From assembly GCA_963807355.1 (NCBI GenBank), contig CAWEBX010000015.1:6855-70854 (forward strand): a stretch of DNA of 64,000 nucleotides, written 5' to 3'. Positions 57,269-64,000 of the stretch are shown here, piece by piece. Within the stretch, counting starts at the first letter, position 1; the number at the start of each line of letters is the position of its first letter. Below the pieces are notes generated by a model. That model did not search any database, was not told the origin of the DNA, and saw nothing but the letters and a program-made list of their open reading frames with translations. This DNA is from Nitrobacter sp963807355 (GTDB lineage: Bacteria > Pseudomonadota > Alphaproteobacteria > Rhizobiales > Xanthobacteraceae). The translations under genes and the position numbers were made by a program.

Positions 57269-58582
57269 GCAGAACTTCCAACGAAGGGCGACGTTTTCCG
57301 CACGGCCGACTGAGGTCCATCGCGAAAGGACCAGGGGCCGGGGTTCTGCAAGGATCTAGCGCACCGTCGGAGCTGATCGGCGTCGGCGTCGTTATTACAG
57401 TGGTGGGCGTTCCACCGAGCGAGTTCTTCAAGATGTTGGCGTTGGTAGCATAGAGTACCGGATCGTTAGCCGTTGCCATAATTGTTCGCAGGAAGGTCAG
57501 AAACTTTGTCGTTTCGACCATCGAGGCATTGGACGTATAGATAATATCCTTGTTCCGCATTTCGAAATTTTGCGCGAGGAAATACCCTGAAGGGTCACGT
57601 AAATTGACATGATAGATTACAGGTATGATCGGTCCTTCGAAACGTTTGCAATCAATTCCGAGCCGGGCGGCGACTTCCCGTGTTTCCCCTCTGTAGAGGA
57701 ATAGGAAGCTGGGATCGGCACGATTATCGTTCAAGCCTTGATTTTTGCCGAGGGCTTCTGCGAGCGAGAGGCGCCATGCCTCAAACTTGAACTGGCCGTG
57801 CTGCTCCGTGGCTCCGAATGCAAGGAAGGTCTGTGGTTGGGTGAAAAGATAAATAATGTCGTTCGGCAGCACATAGATATTGTTGCTAGGTTCGTAAAGC
57901 AACGCACCAAATGGACGCTCGCTCGATGGTTGTTACGCTCCAACGACACCCAAAGGTCATATCCTTACTTCATCGGACCGCCGGCCCTTGCGATATAATC
58001 CAGTACGCGTTCGCCAGAGGGATTGGCTGGAAATCGTCCCGCCGTACGAACATCACCCAATACGCTAATCAGGGACGTGTTCTGTTGTGCCAGGGCGACG
58101 ACGACTTGAGGCTCTAGAGCTCGGGCCTTCAGGCGATCGACGATGGAGGCTCCGACTTCTGGGGGCGTACGTCCTTTCGCGGGAAGGGCACCAGCATATG
58201 GCACCGTAATGTTTCCGTTCTGATCGACGGCTTGATTGGGAATGGTAACGAAATTACCTGCGCGAACTCCCGTCTCGGCCGTAAAAAGTCCGCCGGCCGC
58301 AGCCTCGAAGATCGTCACGCTGACCATATCGCCGACACCAAAGCGAAATGCCTTTGGCGGGGTCTTGTTAGCGAAAGCGTTCGACAGTCTCGGAGTATAC
58401 TCTCCCAAAATTTTTACGACTGAAGGTGTTACATCCACCGAGGCGTACGGCAGACTTACCGGCACGCCTCCTTCCGACTGCTTTTCGACGTCAATACCTT
58501 GCGGGCCGCTGGCGGGGACGGTCGAACATCCACTCACCAGAAGCGCCATAAGAACCGAAGTCCGCGCAAAATTTCGCATCGT
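57210..58582 (-). pseudogene. Wza-type EPS export outer-membrane lipoprotein, nonsense codon plus frameshift
   Basis: Start ATG 58582: MRNFARTSVLMALLVSGC, a lipoprotein signal with lipobox LVSGC. Poly_export domain FRFGVGDMVSVTIFEAAAGG, VTIPNQAVDQNGNITVPYAG. SLBB domain VVVALAQQNTSLISVLGDVR, RVLDYIARAGGPMK. Then an in-frame TAA at about 57967 and one extra base near 57918; the protein continues GYDLWVSLERNNHRAS, LLYEPSNNIYVLPNDIIYLF, FEAWRLSLAEALGKNQGLND. The distal end overlaps the palindromic repeat, so the true stop is uncertain. Wza rings form the outer-membrane channel for the polymer. Confidence 0.8.
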
Positions 58583-58672
58583 CAGGCCCAAGGCGCCCAA
58601 ATATGATTCCCCAGGAACATTGCATTTATGGGGATTGAAAACGGAAAAAGATTTAGCCACGGCGCTCGAAAT

Positions 58673-60994
58673 TCAAGAGTTGTGGTTCGTCTGCAACAAC
58701 TTCAAAATGGACTGTGCGATGGGGTGTCGCTCACTCTGTTGCGATGGGCTGTCGCTCACACCGTAATGTGCGTAATGGCTCTCGCTGTAATAGTCGCTCC
58801 GCGAACCGTTATAGCTGGCCATTTCTTTCATGTCGGTCTTGTTTAAGACGGTGCCGACGACCTTCTCATAAACATTTGGGGCAGTATGGAGTGCATGCTT
58901 CACGACATCGATCTTGGTTTGGCCCCACTCCACGACATGAATGAAACAGTCGACCACGGCCGAACTTGCTCGGACGTCGACGATGGGGGCCAGCGGTGGG
59001 AGGTCGATGATTACGTAATCATAGGTAACGCACAATTTCTCGACCAGAAGGTGCATCGGGTCGGCGCTAAGCATTTCGCTGCTGTGCAGCACTGTTCGGT
59101 CTGTCACCGCTGGCATAAAAACTAAATTTGTCTCGGCATCCGTCCATACTACGCGCTCAATTGGCTCCATTCCAGAAAGGACATCTATGACGCCGATTGT
59201 TGCGTTGGGCGCCAGTGCCTTCGATAGGGACGGGTTTTTGAGGTCGCAATCGACGAGGATCACGCTTTGCCCGCTTTGACCGATGAGTTGAGCCAAACAA
59301 GCAGCAATCGTGGATTTGCCCTCGCCGGGCTGTGTGGACGTTACGCCAATAACTCTATTGGAAGAGTGGCTGCGGCTCAGATCAATCCCCAGCTTGACGG
59401 ACCTTATGGATTCGGCAAACCTCGACAAGGGCATATTCGCCACTGCCCAGTGCGGCGATGAGGTCTTCGACAAGGTCCTGCAATCTTGTTCCTGGCCGGC
59501 TCGTGAGATGGTGGGCGGTTGGTAATCTAGTGATTGTGTGAGCTGCGGAATCACTGCAAAGCACGGCAGACCCAAATTATCTTCCAATTGGGTTGGTGTC
59601 CGGAAGACACGATCCATCAATTCCCTCAGGAGTGCCAAACCAGAGCCAAAGGCAATTCCCCCAAAAAGGCTCAGCGCGAAGACGACGAGCGTTTTCGGTT
59701 TGCTCTTGTAGGGTGGAGGTGACGCAGCATAAATCAGGCGCGCGTCGGAGGTGGGAAAGGACTGCTGCTGAATTGATCCCATGTAGCGCTGTAGGAATGT
59801 ATTGTAGAGATTGCGATATTCTTTTGCTTTAGTCTGTAGCTCGTGCAGGGTTACCCCAGCAGCATTAGTTGATCGCGAAAGGGCCACCGCTTCGGTCAGT
59901 TGCTTTTCGATTTCTTTCTGACGTTGCTCCGCGGTTGCTTGATCGTTTTTGGTGGTCTCCGCGAGACGACGTATTTCACTCCTGAACGGATTTGCGGATC
60001 TCTCGCATACGGTTCCGCAAATTTATGACAGTCAGATGATCCCTTCCGAACTTGATAGAATATTCATTCTCGCGTCGCTGCGTATCAAGATATGTTGGCG
60101 AAGCGCGGTATGATCGGGCTGGCAAGGAGGTCGGATCCGGTAGCATCCATTTTTCCGATGGAATCTAAGGTTTCAGGATCGTGCTTTAGCGCGCTTTCGT
60201 ACCAATTAAGGCGCACGGTGGCCTCTGTCGTTTGCGCTCGAGCAGCGTCCAGCCGAGTATTCAGCTCCGCGATCTGTTGTTCGTCAATTGGCCTTACCTT
60301 CGGTAGACGTTTCAATGTTGTTCTTCGACTTATAAGCGTTGACTGCGCGTTCCGCGCTTTCCGCCTCTTCTCCCAACGCACGCAGTCGTTGTTGAAGCCA
60401 GAGCGTCGCGGTCTTGTTGCTTCGAATTTGGCGTTGAATTCGTCGCCGATGTAGGCGTTCGCAAGTGCGTTCGCAATTTCGGACACCTTTGCCGCGCTGG
60501 TCCAACTAAAACCGATATCGATTACGTTGCTGTTATCGATTCGCGTCAGAGGGATTTTTGGAAGGCTTCAACCACATTCTCCCATGGAGGCCCTTCTTTG
60601 TGTTTCGGTTCGCCATCGTCCAACTTAGATTGCTGTATGGCCGAAGCGATGATGTTTCTCGTGATCCAGAAAATCCCAAGTTCTGTATCTATCGAAGTGC
60701 GATCGAGTGAGCGCTCCGCTCCAAGCGATAGCTGTTGGACGAACGGAATATTTGGATTTCCCACCAGCAGTCGAGCGTGGGCCGTATAGGTCGGCGGATA
60801 AACTACAGAAAAAAAGCGCGCCCAGTACCAGCGATATAGCGGTTGTAGATAACGTGAACGTATACCGGCGCTGGACAAGACCTTTGACGAAGTTGAAGGT
60901 ATCCGCGAGTGTTCCTGCTGCGCGGCGACATGACCTCGCTATCTCGATATGTCACCTGTGTTCCGTCCGCTGAAGACTGAGTGCTTTGTAACAT
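58673..60994 (-). pseudogene. Wzz/BY-kinase EPS co-polymerase (GumC/ExoP type), frameshifted
   Basis: Start ATG 60994. The Wzz part is in broken frames: VKGLVQRRYTFTLSTTAISL (first helix), VVYPPTYTAHARLLVGNPN, TELGIFWITRNIIASAIQQS, VNAYKSKNNIETSTEGK, coiled coil at 59950-60400. A clean 404-codon frame from 59887 holds the second helix (KTLVVFALSLFGGIAFGSGL) and the tyrosine kinase: Walker A STQPGEGKSTIAACLAQL, A' VILVDCDLKNPS, B YVIIDLPPLAP, and a C-terminal tyrosine cluster (YNGSRSDYYSESHYAHYG) for autophosphorylation. It sets chain length and couples polymerase to export. Confidence 0.85.
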
Positions 60995-61432
60995 ACGATT
61001 TTACCTATGGATCAGTTCTTGATCGCGCTCAGGCCAGAGACTGACGGACATTCAATATATATTATAAAAAACTGAAAAACAGCCAGTCGTCCAAATCAAA
61101 ATGCAGAATTAACTGATATTATCGTGAATCCCTTGCTCCAGCGTACGGCAAAAGCTTCTTAAGTCGAAGTAGAGGTTCGGGATTTCAGGCTTTGTCTGGT
61201 CTCTCTTTATAATGTTTAATAGGTGTCTTTAAGAATAATTAATACTAAAACCATGGTATCGTCCGAGCTGGATATCGTTTAGGGTGGCGCTCTTCTTCAA
61301 GGACGTCGCCTTGCCAAGCCAAGGTGATCCGCGTTTCGGGTGTGCATTAGGCCCCGGTCGACGAGCACGTCGAAACGTCGTCCCGTCGACTATCAAGCGT
61401 CAGTGGCTTATCTCTAAACAGTTAGTTGTCCG
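60995..61432. promoter_or_regulatory. Divergent region between the BY-kinase gene and the exosortase-like gene
   Basis: 437 bases. AT-rich at 61055-61085 and 61205-61250 (TAAGAATAATTAATACTAAA). No gene supported; likely carries promoters for both directions. Confidence 0.45.
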
Positions 61433-62270
61433 ATGCTGCGAAGTGTCAGAAATAGAATCAGAACGGAGAGCATTGATCGTAGCGAACTGTTTGCGAGCTT
61501 GTACATAATTGCATGTGCCAATGGACTGACGGCGCGAATAGTAAAATCAATTTATTCCCATGGGTGGCTCAATGCGGCTGTCGATAATTTTGACGTCAGC
61601 ATCATAGTGTGGGTTGCCTGCTTTGTCGGCGTGTCGTTGGTTCTGACCGATCAGGGAAAGTACAAAAGACCGACCTGATTTTGTCGGCGTTGCTTTTGCT
61701 CTTGATAGTCCTGCCGCTTGGCACCGCGAGTTGGCTCGCGGTGACGATATTGAGCTTGTATATCTTGATTTTTGGAATGGCCGGCGGATTCGCTCCGTCG
61801 GGGAGCCATTGTTCTTCTGGCTGTCGCTGTGCCGATGTTTTGGAGTTGGCTCATCTTCAATTTGTTTGCCAAATATATACTGGATATTCTACGCTATCTT
61901 CGTTGGGTGGGTGCTCGGTACGGAACGCACCGGAAACCTCGTTGAATTTGCCGATCATTCAGGTTCGCTTGCTATTTTTCCGTCATGCTCCTCTCTCGCT
62001 AATGTGTCGCTGGCGCTGCTTTGTTGGGTCACCATTAGCCAATTCACGCGGCACAAGTGGCGTTCCCAGGATATCCTCTGGTGCCTGCTGGTATGCTTTT
62101 CCGCTTTTGCCGCTAATGTACTTCGCATGAGCCTCATGGGCGTCAACGGCTCATTTTATCTGATGCTCCATAGCCCGGCAGTTGAAGTATTGTTAAGCAC
62201 CGTCATGTTGGGTTTGATTGTATCGATCAGCCTCGCGGGCATTCGGCATGATCCTGTCATCCGCCTTTAA
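61433..62270 (+). pseudogene. Exosortase/archaeosortase-like membrane protease, three small indels
   Basis: Start ATG 61433. Pieces in three frames form one multi-helix protein of about 275 residues: FDVSIIVWVACFVGVSLVLT, LILSALLLLLIVLPLGTASW, ILSLYILIFGMAGGFAPSG, IVLLAVAVPMFWSWLIFN, IFVGWVLGTERTGNLVEFAD. Then the segment carrying the likely active site: IFPSCSSLANVSLALLCWV (Cys), FAANVLRMSLMGVNG (Arg) and FYLMLHSPAVEVLLS (His). This Cys-Arg-His arrangement across membrane helices is that of exosortases, which cleave C-terminal sorting signals and often sit with EPS genes. Indels near 61665, 61800 and 61893. It overlaps the next gene by 23 bases. Confidence 0.6.
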
Positions 62271-62721
62271 GTGGTCGATCGGGTTGGTACTGATACCAAC
62301 AATGACGTGGAAGATCGTGGTCCGGCCGGAGAATTTGGGTGAGACACACGAGGCAGTCGTCAAGTTTCTGAAAGATCAGAAGTTCGATGTTCGCATGACT
62401 GACGAAGAGCATCGAGACCATGCCGGTTATCGAAGGAAAAACGAGACCTGCCGTTTGTGAATTGCAAGAGTTTCTCCGTTAGGACACGAAGCGGAGCTCG
62501 TTCGTAAAGCAAGTACGGCGAGCGATCGTATCTTCTATGTTTTCCGCGGCGTTGAATACCAGGCACAACCAATTCGCCGAACATTAGCAAATTATTTTTG
62601 GTTCAGATTTCTTCGAGAGCTAGGCTGGGTCTCGCGGATTCCACCCGTGTTCGTCGTGATGACTTCATGTGAAAACGAGCAAATTCCCTGGGCCGAAATG
62701 GGTACGCAGGAGCCGACGTGA
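62248..62721 (+). pseudogene. Exosortase-adjacent single-anchor protein of unknown function, frameshifted
   Basis: Start ATG 62248 inside the end of the exosortase-like gene. N-terminal anchor MILSSAFKWSIGLVLIPTMT, then VVRPENLGETHEAVVKFLKD, and after indels near 62405 and 62478 IETMPVIEGKTRPAVCELQE, TASDRIFYVFRGVEYQAQPI, RTLANYFWFRFLRELGWVSR, PPVFVVMTSCENEQIPWAEM, stop at 62721. About 157 residues, probably periplasmic. Exosortase genes are often followed by small secreted partners of the EpsI kind; this one does not match EpsI by eye. Co-translation is likely. Confidence 0.5.
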
Positions 62722-63001
62722 GAGTTGCCAAAGGTAATTCCGCCATCGAGGCGGCCTTACAAGGGAAGGACCAAGTATGGCCGGAAGACTGTCTCACTTG
62801 CGCTCATCGGTAAACCACACGACGGCAAGCTCGCGAGCGAGAGCTGGGAGACTCCACGGTCAGATCAACTTTGGTAGGGGCGTCATTGGTAATTGGAATC
62901 CCCGAGTGAGGTCGGGAGTTGTCGACCGCCGAGGGCCTGGCGTGCTGAAAGCCGGTTCTCGTTTGCCGAGATGAATTATAATAAATGGCTCGGCAGTACT
63001 G
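62722..63001. other. Spacer with no supported gene
   Basis: A 65-codon open frame at 62777-62974 (Arg/Gly-rich) lacks any protein-like pattern. AGATGAATTATAATAAATGG just before 63002 could hold the signals for the short gene that follows. Confidence 0.3.
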
Positions 63002-63142
63002 ATGATGTGCACGCTTCAGCGCATGGCTACCTTCATGAAAAGCCAACTTTCTACAGAAGACGACAAGCAAATTTTTTTGGGTTTTTTTCTAGCCGTCGCT
63101 TTTGGTCTTGCGATCGTCATCGTGCGTCGATGGTTGAATTAA
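63002..63142 (+). CDS. 46-residue single-helix membrane protein
   Basis: A short intact frame from 63002 (two adjacent ATG codons): MMCTLQRMATFMKSQLSTED, then DDKQIFLGFFLAVAFGLAI and VIVRRWLN, stop TAA at 63140-63142. A polar N-terminus, one hydrophobic helix of about 19 residues and a basic end (RRW). The helix-plus-Arg ending is the plan of exosortase sorting tails, but no PEP-like motif precedes it and there is no N-terminal signal peptide, so it may simply be a small membrane subunit. An internal ATG at 63035 (MKSQLS) is another start. Confidence 0.45.
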   Translation: MMCTLQRMATFMKSQLSTEDDKQIFLGFFLAVAFGLAIVIVRRWLN

Positions 63143-63261
63143 AAGGTATGAACTACGAAAAGTGATTTAAGTTCGGAATTCACGTCTAGGATCGAGGAGA
63201 CGCCCTGATCAATCCTTTTGATGAATCATGCGTGAGCAAGGAATACGGCGGCACCGACACC

Positions 63262-64000
63262 GACCTGAGCCCCTGAACTTCCTGCAAAAATGAGTATCTG
63301 TCACCTTGAGGGAGACGGAGATGAAGCGAAGCTGAAGAAGCTGTTGGCCGAGGCGATGCTCGACAACGCCATGCTAAAGGACCTCAATTCAAAAAAATGG
63401 TGACCCGTCGCAAGGCGGCAGGCTGTGGCTCACCTTTGTACGAGTTTTGAGGTCAGTCAGCGGCGGGCGTGTGAAGTGATTGGGGCTGATCGATCCTCGG
63501 TGCGTTATCTCAGCCTTCGGCCTGACGACGCGATCATTCGTGTCCGGCTGCGTGAGCTGGCGTCGGTACGCCGGCGCTTTGGCTATCGCCGTCTGCTTCT
63601 CATGATCCGCAGCGAAGGCGTGCTGATCAACCACAAGAAGCTGAGGCGGCTGTATGCCGAGGAGCGGCTGCAGGTTCGCCGGCGAGTTGGACGTAGAGCT
63701 TGGGAACACGGGCCCCGACGGCGTTGCCGCAGGGACCGAACCAGCGTTGGTCACTGGATTTTGTCAGCGACACGCTGACCGACAGCCGGCGCTTCCGTAT
63801 CCTGGCTGTCGTGGATGACTTCACCGGAATGCATTGCATTGGTCGCCGACACTTGTCGGGATCGGGTCGGTCGTGAGCTCGATGCCGCGATCGCCCGACG
63901 AGATCGACCAACGATGATCGTCAGTGACAACGGGACCGAGCTTACCAGCATGGCCATCCTGCGATGGTCGCAGCTCACACGGATCGAGTGGTACTACATC
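63262..64000 (+). mobile_element. IS3-family element, copy E, running off the right edge
   Basis: The left end GACCTGAGCCCCTGAACTT (63262) and the CTTGAGGGAGACGGAGATGA leader match copy F at 56745. Most of orfA is deleted: ATGAAGCGAAGC leads directly to KLKKLLAEAMLDNAMLKDLN. orfB follows to the window edge. Same element as copy D. Confidence 0.75.
63399..64000 (+). pseudogene. IS3 transposase OrfB, copy E, partial and frameshifted
   Basis: VTRRKAAGCGSPLY, VSQRRACEVIGADRSSVRYL, VRLRELASVRRRFGYRRLLL, MIRSEGVLINHKKLRRLYAE, then after a shift near 63695 PNQRWSLDFVSDTLTDSRRF, LAVVDDFTGMHCI (first Asp), and after another near 63840 IVSDNGTELTSMAILRWSQL (second Asp). The catalytic Glu would lie beyond the window. 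At least two indels. Confidence 0.75.

Noticed and set aside
61284..61508. 74-codon frame upstream of the exosortase-like gene
   Set aside because: It has no protein-like pattern and overlaps the better start at 61433 in another frame.

Overview
The window looks like a Rhizobiales chromosome segment, most like Bradyrhizobium and its relatives. This rests on protein flavour only: DUF1259 and DoxX proteins, an H-NS-like regulator, PssD/PssE glycosyltransferases, giant DUF4082/cadherin-like exoproteins and many IS3-family relics. No marker gene fixes the species.

Layout. 1-6.5 kb holds ordinary chromosomal genes: a secreted SNase-like nuclease cut by the window edge, a tRNA-like gene, a NodB-type deacetylase, a DUF1259 protein, DoxX, an arsenite-pump relic, a PilZ protein and small proteins. 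6.8-12.5 kb is a graveyard of mobile elements: one nearly complete IS3 element at 8422-9686 and pieces of other IS elements, an integrase and probably hipA. 12.9-17 kb is a type I secretion system (ABC transporter with a C39-like domain plus HlyD adaptor), followed by another IS3 relic. 18.6-23.9 kb is a giant exoprotein gene (dimethylformamidase-like head, cadherin-like and DUF4082 repeats). 24.4-42.3 kb is the core exopolysaccharide (EPS) locus: galE fragment, polymerase, deacetylase, glycosyltransferases, a glycosyltransferase-methyltransferase fusion, two DegT aminotransferases, epimerase, acyltransferase, flippase, Gfo/Idh/MocA dehydrogenase and PssE/PssD. 43-47.7 kb encodes a beta-helix/RTX secreted protein with its own intact type I transporter. 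47.8-54.7 kb carries a phosphatase, an acyltransferase, rfbC/rfbA/rfbB with a truncated rfbD, and an H-NS-like regulator. 54.8-61 kb carries the initiating phosphoglycosyltransferase, a Wza-type export lipoprotein and a Wzz/BY-kinase co-polymerase. 61.4-63.1 kb carries an exosortase-like membrane protein, an overlapping partner and a 46-residue membrane protein. An IS3 relic closes the window.

How it would work. The polyprenyl-phosphate sugar transferase starts the repeat unit. PssD/E and the other glycosyltransferases extend it with dTDP-sugars, and probably with an acetamido sugar made by the WbpB/WbpE/WbpD-like set. The flippase and polymerase assemble it, and BY-kinase plus Wza export it. 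The type I system at 44.5-47.7 kb would secrete the beta-helix protein that acts on or binds the polymer.

Caveat. Most long genes here are split by single-base indels, mainly insertions, while protein similarity continues in the next frame. Intact genes sit between them. Either the sequence has residual indel errors or the locus is decaying; the fragments at rfbD and galE and a nonsense codon in the Wza gene favour at least some real decay. Split genes are listed as one pseudogene spanning all pieces. All family assignments come from recognising motifs by eye; no database search was made.
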